Below, piece by piece: positions 1-6,441 of a stretch of 10,281 bases of DNA. The notes under the pieces are model-generated. The model saw only the letters and a program-made list of their open reading frames with translations. It ran no database searches and was not told the DNA's origin. The translations under genes and the position numbers were made by a program. Position 1 is the stretch's first letter, and every line of letters begins with the position of its first letter. The DNA is from Actinocrinis sp046724665 (GTDB taxonomy: Bacteria > Actinomycetota > Actinomycetes > Streptomycetales > Catenulisporaceae): contig JBKOWZ010000096.1 of assembly GCA_046724665.1 (NCBI GenBank), positions 1-10,281 of the forward strand. Reading direction: 5' to 3'.

Positions 1-98
1 GAACCGGCCGCGGGCTCCGGCTGACCGCCGCGCGCCGCCGCGCCGCCCTCGCCGACTGCGCCGTCCTTCTTGGCCACTGCGTCTCGCTGCGTCGCCAT
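1..98 (-). CDS. Unidentified protein, N-terminus only (cut by window start)
   Basis: An ATG at 98 opens a frame that stays open to the window edge, giving 32 visible codons beginning MATQRDAVAKKDGAVGEG. The visible part is hydrophilic and rich in Ala, Gly, Lys and Gln, with no signal peptide or membrane segment yet. A weak purine-rich stretch (GGGAAG, five bases before the ATG) could serve as ribosome binding site. The start lies 63 bases after the trpA stop on the same strand, so it could be the next gene of the trp transcript. In streptomycetes trpA is often followed by a thioredoxin-like secreted protein and/or lgt. Nothing in these 32 residues identifies either, so I leave it unnamed. The frame could also be a chance open frame in GC-rich DNA. 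Confidence 0.4.
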   Translation of the reverse strand, partial: MATQRDAVAKKDGAVGEGGAAARGGQPEPAAG

Positions 99-151
99 CC
101 CTGCTTCCCGTCCCGTCGTCAATCGTGGGCCGCCGGCCGTCCCGGTCGCGG

Positions 152-164
152 TGAGGTTACCTCA
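152..164. repeat. Short perfect inverted repeat over the trpA stop codon
   Basis: TGAGGT-T-ACCTCA is a 6+1+6 palindrome whose right arm contains the trpA stop codon (read on the minus strand). It does not extend beyond these arms and no U-tract follows, so it does not look like an intrinsic terminator. It could be a small operator for the next gene downstream, or chance. Confidence 0.25.
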
Positions 165-1001
165 GGAGCGGCCTGATCGGACACCTTCGGCGAGCTGTCC
201 GGCGAGTTCGCGCACCGCGGCCAGGCCGACGGCCTCGTCCTCGGCCTCCAGCAGGCGGCGCACGAAGGCCGAGCCGACGATCACCCCGTCGGCGAAGCCG
301 GCGACCTCGGCCGCCTGCCGCGCGTTGGAGACGCCGAGCCCGACGCAGACCGGCAGCGCCGTCGCGGCGCGGGTGCGCTCGACCAGGTGGCGTGCCTCGG
401 AGTTGACCGCGTCGCGGGTGCCGGTGACGCCCATCAGCGACGCCGCGTAGACGAAGCCCTTGCTGGCCTGCGAGGTCAGCGCGATGCGCTCGTCGGTGGA
501 GGACTGCGCGACCAGGAACACCCGGTCGAGGCCATGCGCGTCGGAGGCGGTGAGCCAGGGCTCCGCCTCCTCGGGGATCAGGTCGGGGGTGATCAGTCCG
601 GCCCCGCCCGCGTCGGCGAACTCCTTGGCGAAGCGCTCGACTCCGTAGCGCTCGATCGGGTTCCAGTAGGTCATGACGAGCGTCGGCGCGCCGGTGCGGG
701 CGACGGCCTCGACGGTGCGCAGCACGTCGAGGGTGTTGGTGCCGGACGCCAGGGCTCCCTCGACGGCACGCTGGATGACGGGGCCGTCCATCTGCGGGTC
801 GGAGTACGGCAGTCCGATCTCGACGATGTCCACGCCGCCCTCGATCATGGCGCGGATGGCCGCGATCCCGCCCTGGACCGAGGGATAGCCGGCGGGCAGG
901 TACCCGATCAGCGCCGCGCGGTTCTCGGCGCGGGCGGCGGCGAGGACCTGGGAGAGCCTGCTGGTGCTCGTGCCGGTACCGATGTTGGTGTCAGCGCTCA
1001 T
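162..1001 (-). CDS. trpA: Tryptophan synthase alpha chain
   Basis: 279 residues, the normal size for TrpA. The enzyme is a cytoplasmic TIM barrel that cleaves indole-3-glycerol phosphate to indole and glyceraldehyde-3-phosphate and channels the indole to TrpB. The general acid/base glutamate is seen as E61 in VEIGLPYSDP, and the catalytic aspartate as D72 in SDPQMDGP (E49 and D60 in the enterobacterial enzyme). The phosphate-binding glycine loops VCVGLGVS and GVIVGSAFV are near the C-terminus. The ATG at 1001 is chosen because it gives a normal N-terminus and has GAGG six bases upstream, overlapping the trpB stop. It starts 8 bases after trpB ends, which suggests translational coupling of the two subunits that form the alpha2beta2 complex. 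The frame is open far upstream inside trpB, but that part is only a shadow of trpB. Confidence 0.97.
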   Translation of the reverse strand: MSADTNIGTGTSTSRLSQVLAAARAENRAALIGYLPAGYPSVQGGIAAIRAMIEGGVDIVEIGLPYSDPQMDGPVIQRAVEGALASGTNTLDVLRTVEAVARTGAPTLVMTYWNPIERYGVERFAKEFADAGGAGLITPDLIPEEAEPWLTASDAHGLDRVFLVAQSSTDERIALTSQASKGFVYAASLMGVTGTRDAVNSEARHLVERTRAATALPVCVGLGVSNARQAAEVAGFADGVIVGSAFVRRLLEAEDEAVGLAAVRELAGQLAEGVRSGRS

Positions 1002-1009
1002 GTCGGGCC

Positions 1010-2281
1010 TCACGCCTCCATGCCGAAGTAGTCGGCGGCGGTGTGCATGTCCTTGTCGCCGCGGCCGGAGAGATTGACCAGGATCACCGGATCGCGGCCC
1101 AGTTCGGCGCGCAGCCGCGGGGCGATGCGCAGCGCCCCCGCGACGGCGTGCGCCGACTCGATGGCCGGGATGATGCCCTCCGTGCGGCACAGCAGCCGGA
1201 ACGCCTGCATCGCCTCGTCGTCGGTGACGGCTTCGTACACGGCGCGGCCGGTGTCGTGCAGCCAGGCGTGTTCGGGGCCGACTGCCGGATAGTCGAGCCC
1301 TGCGGAGATGGAGTGGCTGGCCAGGGTCTGGCCGTACTCGTCCTGAAGCAGGTACGTGCGCGCGCCGTGCAGGACGCCGATCGCGCCGCCGGTGATGGAG
1401 GCGGCGTGCAGGCCGGATTCGATGCCCGAGCCGCCGGCCTCGAAGCCGTAGAGGCGCACGCCCTCGTCGGGCACGAAGGCGTGGAAGGCGCCGATCGCGT
1501 TCGAGCCGCCACCGACGCAGGCCGCGACGGCGTCGGGCAGCGCGCCGGTCAGTTCGAGGGTCTGCTGCCGGGCCTCGGCGCCGAGGATGCGCACGAAGTC
1601 GCGCACCATCGCCGGGAACGGATGCGGTCCGGCGGCGGTGCCGAGCAGGTAGTGGGTGTGATCGACGTTGGTCACCCAGTCGCGGATGGCCTCGTTGATG
1701 GCGTCCTTGAGGGTGCGCGAGCCGATGGCGACCGGGATCACCTCGGCGCCGAGCATGCGCATGCGGGCGACGTTGAGCGCCTGGCGCCGGGTGTCCTCCT
1801 CCCCCATGTAGACCACGCATTCGAGGTCGAGCAGCGCGGCCGCGGTGGCGGTGGCCACGCCGTGCTGCCCGGCGCCGGTCTCGGCGATGACGCGGCGCTT
1901 GCCCATGCGCCTGGTCAGCAGCGCCTGGCCGAGCACGTTGTTGATCTTGTGTGAGCCGGTGTGGTTGAGGTCCTCGCGCTTGAGCAGGAAGCGCGCGCCG
2001 CCGGTCTGTCCGGCGGTGGCCTCGGACAGCCGCCGGGCGTCGGTCAGCAGCGAGGGGCGGTTGGCGTAGCCGCGCAGCAGGGCGGTGAACTCGGCGTGGA
2101 AGGCCGGGTCGTTCTTCGACTTCTGGTACGCCTCGGTCAGCTCGGCGAGCGCCGCCATCAGCGCTTCGGGCATGAACCGGCCGCCGAGGCGGCCGTAGTG
2201 CCCGGCCTCGTCGGGCTGCGCGGAGGGTTGGGCGTAGGCGGCGGCGAAGAAGGCGTCGCCGAAGTGTGGTGCGTCGGTCAT
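1010..2281 (-). CDS. trpB: Tryptophan synthase beta chain
   Basis: 423 residues, a PLP enzyme (fold type II) that condenses indole from TrpA with L-serine to make tryptophan. The PLP lysine is K112 in HTGSHKINN. The catalytic glutamate is E134 in ETGAGQHG, and the PLP phosphate-binding loop GGGSN is at 257-261. The N-terminal FGDAFF and GRFMPEALM segments are typical of TrpB1, the canonical partner of TrpA. The ATG at 2281 is preceded by GGAG with 7-base spacing, which favours it over the in-frame codons further upstream (the open frame reaches 2392). A 156-base spacer to trpC holds a Trp-codon mini-ORF and a perfect GC stem-loop, so trpB may have its own translational or transcriptional control. 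The gene is followed at once by trpA. Confidence 0.98.
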   Translation of the reverse strand: MTDAPHFGDAFFAAAYAQPSAQPDEAGHYGRLGGRFMPEALMAALAELTEAYQKSKNDPAFHAEFTALLRGYANRPSLLTDARRLSEATAGQTGGARFLLKREDLNHTGSHKINNVLGQALLTRRMGKRRVIAETGAGQHGVATATAAALLDLECVVYMGEEDTRRQALNVARMRMLGAEVIPVAIGSRTLKDAINEAIRDWVTNVDHTHYLLGTAAGPHPFPAMVRDFVRILGAEARQQTLELTGALPDAVAACVGGGSNAIGAFHAFVPDEGVRLYGFEAGGSGIESGLHAASITGGAIGVLHGARTYLLQDEYGQTLASHSISAGLDYPAVGPEHAWLHDTGRAVYEAVTDDEAMQAFRLLCRTEGIIPAIESAHAVAGALRIAPRLRAELGRDPVILVNLSGRGDKDMHTAADYFGMEA

Positions 2282-2301
2282 CGGAACGCTCCGAGATGGT
2301 G

Positions 2302-2317
2302 TCCGCGTTTTCGCGGA
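2302..2317 (-). promoter_or_regulatory. Stem-loop ahead of the trpB ribosome binding site
   Basis: On the minus strand TCCGCG-AAAA-CGCGGA forms a perfect 6-bp stem with an AAAA tetraloop, ending 9 bases before the GGAG of trpB. No run of U follows, so it is not a normal intrinsic terminator. Its position in the leader suggests an mRNA-stabilising or translation-modulating hairpin, or part of an attenuation-like arrangement with the mini-ORF just upstream. The structure is seen in the sequence; the role is inferred. Confidence 0.4.
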
Positions 2318-2343
2318 AGAAGGATGGTCAGGACGGGCTCGGG

Positions 2344-2436
2344 TTACTGCCCGGCCTGCCATCGGCGGCCCGCCGGAGCATGCCGCCACCACGGGCGCCG
2401 CCGCGCCGGGGCGATCGGTTTCGGCGAGCCGTACAC
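2344..2436 (-). CDS. Trp-rich mini-ORF between trpC and trpB (candidate leader peptide or TrpM-like)
   Basis: A GTG one base after the trpC stop (TAA-C-GTG) opens 30 codons encoding a basic peptide with three tryptophans, two of them adjacent (RRRPWWRHAP, then GRRWQAGQ). It ends at a TAA 62 bases before trpB. Third positions are mostly G or C, as in the neighbouring genes. The ribosome binding site is weak (GGA within GGACGG, about 10 bases upstream), so translation would rely on termination-reinitiation after trpC. In Streptomyces a small modulator gene, trpM, lies in this interval, and Trp-codon leader peptides control trp genes by attenuation. The peptide is shorter than TrpM (63 residues) and I see no convincing match to it. 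Either role is inference, and a chance ORF remains quite possible. Confidence 0.35.
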   Translation of the reverse strand: MYGSPKPIAPARRRPWWRHAPAGRRWQAGQ

Positions 2437-2437
2437 G

Positions 2438-3268
2438 TTACTGCCGTCCGCGCCGCATCGCGGGATGCGCGCCAGCCGCGACCAGGTCGGCGACGGCGGC
2501 GCGCGGGTTCTTCCCGGTGACCAGGGACTCGCCGACCAGCACCGCGTCGGCTCCCGCGTTGGCGTACTGGATCAGGTCGTGCGGGCCGCGCACGCCGGAC
2601 TCCGCGATGCGCACGATGTCGTCCGGGATGAGCGGGGCGAGGCGGGCGAAGGTGTTGCGATCGACCTCGAGCGTGCGCAGGTTGCGCGCGTTGACCCCGA
2701 TGATGCGCGCCCCGGCGTCCACGGCCCGGGTGACCTCCTGCTCGTCGTGCACCTCGACCAGCGGCGTCAGGCCGATCGACTCGGCCCGCTCGATCAGCGA
2801 GACCAGCGCGTCCTGCTCGAGCGCCGCGACGATCAGCAGCGCCAGGTCGGCGCCGTGCGCGCGCGCCTCCCACAGCTGGTAGCTGGCGACGATGAAGTCC
2901 TTGCGCAGCACCGGGACGTCCACCCGGGCGCGCACCTCCTTGAGGTCCTGCAACGAGCCGCCGAACCGGCGCCCCTCGGTCAGCACGCTGATGACGCTCG
3001 CGCCGCCCTGCTCGTAGTCCGCGGCCAGCGCGGCCGGGTCGGCGATCGCGGCGAGCGCGCCCTTCGAGGGGCTTGACCGCTTGACCTCGGCGATCACCGC
3101 GACGCCCTCGCCGCGCAGCGCGCGCACCGCGTCCTGGGCCGAGGGCTGGGCCTGCGCCTTCGCCTTCACCTCGTCGAGGGGGATCCCGGCCTGGCGCTCC
3201 GCCAGGTCGGCGCGCACACCTGCGAGGATCTCGTCGAGCACGTTCCGATTCGGTGTCGCCACCGCCAC
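2438..3268 (-). CDS. trpC: Indole-3-glycerol-phosphate synthase
   Basis: 276 residues, a TIM-barrel enzyme that closes and decarboxylates CdRP to indole-3-glycerol phosphate, the substrate of TrpA. The family residues are all visible: E61 and K63 in AEVKRSSPSKG, the general-acid lysine K123 in VLRKDFI, E172 in PLVEVHD, N193 in GVNARNL, and E223/S224 in IAESGVRGP. It is a stand-alone IGPS, not fused to TrpF. This fits actinobacteria in which PriA supplies the TrpF activity (established for Streptomyces and mycobacteria; not shown here). The start is a GTG at 3268, chosen because GAGGGG lies 7 bases upstream. A GTG at 3295 and another at 3262 are in frame but less well placed. It follows the small membrane protein gene after 114 bases, and trpB follows it after 156. 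Confidence 0.97.
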   Translation of the reverse strand: MAVATPNRNVLDEILAGVRADLAERQAGIPLDEVKAKAQAQPSAQDAVRALRGEGVAVIAEVKRSSPSKGALAAIADPAALAADYEQGGASVISVLTEGRRFGGSLQDLKEVRARVDVPVLRKDFIVASYQLWEARAHGADLALLIVAALEQDALVSLIERAESIGLTPLVEVHDEQEVTRAVDAGARIIGVNARNLRTLEVDRNTFARLAPLIPDDIVRIAESGVRGPHDLIQYANAGADAVLVGESLVTGKNPRAAVADLVAAGAHPAMRRGRQ

Positions 3269-3275
3269 GTACCGT

Positions 3276-3281
3276 CCCCTC
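3276..3281 (-). promoter_or_regulatory. Ribosome binding site that fixes the trpC GTG start
   Basis: GAGGGG on the minus strand, 7 bases before the GTG at 3268. It supports this start over the upstream in-frame GTG at 3295, which would place this site inside the coding sequence. Confidence 0.6.
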
Positions 3282-3382
3282 TGCCGGGGCGCCACACGGC
3301 GCCGTCTTGCCCAGCCATGCTATCCGCACCTGAGCGGTGCTCGGCGCCATGATCCACGGCGCGCACGGCGCCGGGCGGATGG

Positions 3383-3778
3383 TCAGGCGGCCGAGCGCTG
3401 GGCGGCCGCCTCGGCCTTGAGCTCGCCCCAGACGTCGGGGCGGCCGAAGCCGGCGGCGTTGAGGGCGACGACCGCGACCAGCGCCAGGATCTGGAAGACG
3501 CCGCCGATGATGCTCGCCGGGATCATCGCGAACGGGAACAGCACGCCGCCGACGAGCCAGCCGACCATGGACAGGGTCGCGCCGACCCAGCGGGCCACCG
3601 AGTGCCCGTGGTCGGCGTGCGGCATGGAGTTGCCGGACACCATGGTGCCCGCGGTGGACGAGCCGAGCATCGCCATGCCTACCCCGGCGGCCTTCGCCAG
3701 CGCGGACTGGCCCTTCCGCGGCGCGTGCGGCGCGGCCTCGGCGGCTGCTTCCTGCGTGGTCTCGATGGCCTCGGACAT
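3383..3778 (-). CDS. Small membrane protein of the trp cluster, HGxxPAAW-like
   Basis: 131 residues from the ATG at 3778, which has GAGGAG 11 bases upstream. Residues 1-50 are Ala-rich and polar. Residues 57-64 read HGHSVARW, a variant of the HGxxPAAW motif that names a small actinobacterial membrane protein family usually found between trpE and trpC. Two hydrophobic segments follow (about 66-86 and 89-108), then GFGRPD, matching the GxGxP ending after the second segment in that family. The C-terminal tail is charged and Ala-rich. Usual members are much shorter and begin a few residues before the motif. The true start may therefore be one of the internal ATGs (3676, 3643 or 3625), though none has a clear ribosome binding site. 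An ATG at 3823 would add 15 residues. The role is unknown; context suggests co-expression with Trp synthesis. Confidence 0.75.
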   Translation of the reverse strand: MSEAIETTQEAAAEAAPHAPRKGQSALAKAAGVGMAMLGSSTAGTMVSGNSMPHADHGHSVARWVGATLSMVGWLVGGVLFPFAMIPASIIGGVFQILALVAVVALNAAGFGRPDVWGELKAEAAAQRSAA

Positions 3779-3845
3779 GTGCTCGGTGACTCCTCGAAGT
3801 CGTCGCTTGGCTTGTCTTCCCATTGTCTCTGATCGAGAGCGGTGC

Positions 3846-4442
3846 TCAGGCTGTGGGGTCGGTGCCGCGGTTGAGGGCGTCCCACAGGTCGCGCGCGGTC
3901 GGCTCGGCGGCGGGAGCGACCGGTCCGGGAGACCCGGCAGCGGCCTGGCGCTCGTAGCGGTTGGACAGGCCGGTCCACGCGCGTCCGCGGGTGACGGTGA
4001 GCGTGCCGGCGAGCGCCAGCAGAACGCCGCCCGCGATCGTGACGTAGGGCCAGGCGGTGTTGCTCACCGGGCCGAGGCTCTCGGCGGTCGCGCCGAGAGA
4101 CTGCTCGGCGGCCCTGGCCAGCTGCGCGCTGTCGAGGCGGCCGAGGTTCGCGGCGACCGCGGCGACGGTGCCGAGCCCCGCGCCGAGCAGCACCGCACCG
4201 ACGAGGTAGCGGCCGACGCGGCGCACCGCGAACAGCGCGACCGCCCCGGCGAGCCCGGCCAGGCCGAGCGCGTAGGGCAGCGGGGTGAGACCGCTGCCGG
4301 TGGTCTGGACGGCCAGGCGGACCGGGGCGGTGACGGTCGCGTCGGCCCAGCCGCGGCCGACCGAGGCGAGGATCAGTCCGGCGCCGGCCGCGGCCAGCAG
4401 CGCCGCTGTGATCTTCTCCCGGGTACCGGTTGTCGCGCTCAT
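3846..4442 (-). CDS. Trp biosynthesis-associated membrane protein (TIGR02234-type)
   Basis: 198 residues with four predicted membrane helices at about 11-28, 55-73, 78-98 and 131-150. A long outward loop before helix 4 is followed by a cytoplasmic tail with GLSNRYE and, near the end, LWDALNRGTDPT. That ending, WDALxRGxDPT, is the hallmark of the actinobacterial Trp-associated membrane protein family found next to trpE. No enzymatic residues are evident and no function is established; transport or membrane anchoring of Trp enzymes is only a guess. The ATG at 4442 begins 26 bases after the trpE stop. No good ribosome binding site is visible, so translation may depend on coupling to trpE. A GTG six bases upstream is an alternative start. 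The open frame runs back to 4535 inside trpE, but those residues do not resemble the family. Confidence 0.88.
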   Translation of the reverse strand: MSATTGTREKITAALLAAAGAGLILASVGRGWADATVTAPVRLAVQTTGSGLTPLPYALGLAGLAGAVALFAVRRVGRYLVGAVLLGAGLGTVAAVAANLGRLDSAQLARAAEQSLGATAESLGPVSNTAWPYVTIAGGVLLALAGTLTVTRGRAWTGLSNRYERQAAAGSPGPVAPAAEPTARDLWDALNRGTDPTA

Positions 4443-4468
4443 ACGCACATTTTCGCAAACGGTGCGGA

Positions 4469-6007
4469 CTACACCGGCTTGAGGGTGTCGGCGGCGGCGA
4501 TCGCGCGCAGTACGGCCATCGCCTTGTTCCGGCACTCCATGTCCTCGGCGGCTGGATCCGAGTCGGCCACGATGCCCGCTCCGGCCTGCACGTACGCGGT
4601 GCCGTCGCGCAGCAGCGCGGTACGGATGGCAATCGCCGTGTCGGCGTTTCCGGCGAAGTCCAGGTAGCCGACGCAGCCGCCGTACAGGCCGCGGCGGGTC
4701 GGTTCGAGCTCGTCGATGATCTGCATGGCCCGCGGCTTCGGCGCGCCGGAGAGGGTGCCCGCCGGGAAGGCGGCCAGCAGCACGTCCAGCGCGGTGCGTC
4801 CCGGAGCGACCCGGCCGACGACCGTGGAGACGATGTGCATCACGTGGCTGTAGCGCTCCACCGACATGAAGTCCACCACCTCGACCGTGCCGGGCGCGCT
4901 GATCCGGCCGAGGTCGTTGCGGCCGAGGTCCACCAGCATCAGGTGCTCGGCGCGCTCCTTCGGGTCGGCCATCAGCTCGGCGGCGAGCGCGGCGTCCTTC
5001 TCCGGGTTGGCGCCGCGCGGCCGGGTGCCCGCGATCGGGTGCAGCATCGCCTCGCCGTCGGCGACCTTGACCAGGGCCTCGGGCGACGAGCCGACCACGT
5101 CGAAGCCCGCCGCCCCGCCGATGCCGGGGAAGCGGAAGAGGTACATGTACGGGCTCGGATTCGTCGCGCGCAGCACCCGGTACACGTCGAGGGCGCTGGC
5201 CCGGGTCGGCTGCTCGAAGCGCTGGGAGAGCACGATCTGGAACGCCTCGCCGGCCCGGATCTCCTCCTTCGCGGCCTCGACCGCGGCCCGGTAGTCCTCG
5301 GCGGTGCGGTTGCCGGTGAAGACGGGGGTCGCCGCGGCCGAGTGCGCCGGGGCGATGGTGGCGGGCCGCTGCTCGACCGGCCGGGCGAGGTCGGCGGTCA
5401 TCGCGTCGAGCCGGGCGACGGCGCGCCGGTACGCCTCGTCCACGCCGTCGGGGGTGCCGTTGTGGTTGACCGCGTTCGCGATCAGCGTCACCGAGCCCTC
5501 GGTGTGGTCGAGCGCGGCCAGGTCGCTGGCCAGCAGCAGGGTCAGCTCCGGCAGGCCGAGGTCGTCCTTCGCGTGCTCGCCGATCCGCTCGAGGCGGCGG
5601 ACCGTGTCGTAGCCGAGGTAGCCGACCAGGCCGCCGGTCAGCGGCGGCAGGTCGGTGCGGCTCGGGTCGTGCGCGGTACGCAGGGCGGCCAGCGCCGCGG
5701 CCAGCACGTCGAGCGGGGCGCCCTCGCGCGGGATGCCGGCGGGAGGGTCGCCGATCCAGTGGGCGGCGCCGTCCAGCTCGGTGAGGGCGAGCTCGCTGCG
5801 TACGCCGACGAAGGAGTAGCGCGACCAGACGCCCTGCTCGGCCGACTCGAGCAGGAAGGTGCCGGGACGCTCGTCCGCCAGCTTGCGGTAGAGCCCGACC
5901 GGGGTCTCGCCGTCGGCCAGGTACCGCCGGGTCACCGGGATGACCCGCCGGTCGGCCGCGAGCGTGCGGAAGGTGTCGAGATCCGGGACCGTCTCGCCTG
6001 TCGTCAT
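4469..6007 (-). CDS. trpE: Anthranilate synthase component I
   Basis: 512 residues. TrpE converts chorismate plus ammonia (from glutamine through TrpG) to anthranilate and pyruvate, the committed step of Trp synthesis. The N-terminal domain carries the feedback site LLES at 52-55, where the serine contacts inhibitory tryptophan in known TrpE structures. The chorismate-binding domain shows NPSPYMYLF (about 283), PIAGTRPRG (325-332), LVDLGRNDLGRIS (about 358-370), the GTLSGAPK loop (417-424) and RGLYGGCVGY (439-448). All these are intact, so an active and Trp-sensitive enzyme is expected. It is not fused to TrpG, which lies outside the window. The ATG at 6007 has AGGA 8 bases upstream. It follows hisI after 65 bases that contain an 11-bp direct repeat. 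The Trp-associated membrane protein gene follows after 26 bases. Confidence 0.98.
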   Translation of the reverse strand: MTTGETVPDLDTFRTLAADRRVIPVTRRYLADGETPVGLYRKLADERPGTFLLESAEQGVWSRYSFVGVRSELALTELDGAAHWIGDPPAGIPREGAPLDVLAAALAALRTAHDPSRTDLPPLTGGLVGYLGYDTVRRLERIGEHAKDDLGLPELTLLLASDLAALDHTEGSVTLIANAVNHNGTPDGVDEAYRRAVARLDAMTADLARPVEQRPATIAPAHSAAATPVFTGNRTAEDYRAAVEAAKEEIRAGEAFQIVLSQRFEQPTRASALDVYRVLRATNPSPYMYLFRFPGIGGAAGFDVVGSSPEALVKVADGEAMLHPIAGTRPRGANPEKDAALAAELMADPKERAEHLMLVDLGRNDLGRISAPGTVEVVDFMSVERYSHVMHIVSTVVGRVAPGRTALDVLLAAFPAGTLSGAPKPRAMQIIDELEPTRRGLYGGCVGYLDFAGNADTAIAIRTALLRDGTAYVQAGAGIVADSDPAAEDMECRNKAMAVLRAIAAADTLKPV

Positions 6008-6042
6008 GCGCCCAATCCTGTCATCAAGCAGGCGTCTTCCCC

Positions 6043-6076
6043 GAAGCTTTCACGGCCGTGGGCTTGAAGCTTTCAC
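6043..6076. repeat. 11-bp direct repeat between hisI and trpE
   Basis: GTGAAAGCTTC (minus strand) occurs twice, at 6066-6076 and 6043-6053, with a 23-base period. Each copy contains the near-palindrome GAAAGCTTC. The first copy overlaps the hisI stop codon (GTGA). In the second copy the same GTGA ends a nine-codon open frame begun by the first. Possible roles are a paired operator for trpE or a small local duplication of the hisI end. The repeat itself is seen directly. Confidence 0.6.
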
Positions 6077-6441
6077 AGCGCGCGGCCCTCGAAGCAGGTG
6101 CGGGCGCCGGTGTGGCAGGCCGGGCCGGTCTGGTCCACCGCGACCAGCACCGTGTCGCCGTCGCAGTCGAGCGAGACCGAGACGACCCGCTGGGTGTTGC
6201 CCGAGGTCTCGCCCTTGACCCAGTACTCCTTGCGGGAACGCGACCAGTAGGTGGCGCGGCCGGTGGTGAGGGTGCGGTGCAGGGCCTCGTCGTCCATCCA
6301 GGCCAGCATGAGCACCTCGCCGGTGTCGTGCTGCTGCGCGATGGCCGGGATCAGGCCGTCGGGCCCGCGCTTGAGCCGGGCGGCGATCCGCGGGTCGAGC
6401 CCCGGCGGGTTCGGCGGGGACGCGGGCGATTCGTCGATCAT
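6073..6441 (-). CDS. hisI: Phosphoribosyl-AMP cyclohydrolase
   Basis: 122 residues, a stand-alone HisI (no HisE domain) that opens the purine ring of PR-AMP to give ProFAR, the third step of histidine synthesis. Metal-site residues are visible: the aspartates and cysteine of SLDCDGDT (D92, C93, D94, D96), then C109 and C116 in ACHTGARTCF, matching the Zn-binding cysteines and Mg-binding aspartates of the family. WSRSRKEYWVKGETSG at about 66-81 is the conserved core. The ATG at 6441 gives the usual N-terminal length ahead of GLDPRIAARLKR but has only a weak ribosome binding site. An in-frame ATG at 6480 has GAGG four bases upstream and would add 13 residues. hisI next to trpE is typical of actinobacteria. 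It is divergent from the glycosyltransferase gene, so its promoter probably lies in 6442-6514 or inside that gene's start. Confidence 0.96.
   Translation of the reverse strand: MIDESPASPPNPPGLDPRIAARLKRGPDGLIPAIAQQHDTGEVLMLAWMDDEALHRTLTTGRATYWSRSRKEYWVKGETSGNTQRVVSVSLDCDGDTVLVAVDQTGPACHTGARTCFEGRAL

Noticed and set aside
162..1820. A 552-codon open frame that would place trpA behind a long N-terminal extension, suggesting a TrpB-TrpA fusion
   Set aside because: The extension is trpB read in another frame: an Arg/Ala/Pro/His-rich shadow with no TrpB motifs. TrpB is complete in its own frame and trpA has its own start and ribosome binding site.
3317..3322. TAGCAT as a possible -10 box for trpC
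   Set aside because: No -35-like hexamer lies at 16-19 bases upstream, and the genes are spaced like one transcript.
3326..3340. GCACC-TGAGC-GGTGC hairpin between the small membrane protein gene and trpC
   Set aside because: Only 5 bp, no U-tract, and such stems are expected by chance at this GC content.
3166..3366. 66-codon minus-strand frame with several Trp codons overlapping the trpC start, considered as a trpC leader peptide
   Set aside because: The frame runs deep into trpC. Two of its TGG codons come from the GTGGCGGTGGCG of the trpC start read in another frame, and no ribosome binding site precedes it.
4430..6067. 545-codon plus-strand open frame opposite trpE
   Set aside because: It is antisense to a complete, motif-rich trpE and its product is Val/Arg/Gly/Gln/Asp-biased with no recognisable domain, the usual mirror of GC-rich third positions.
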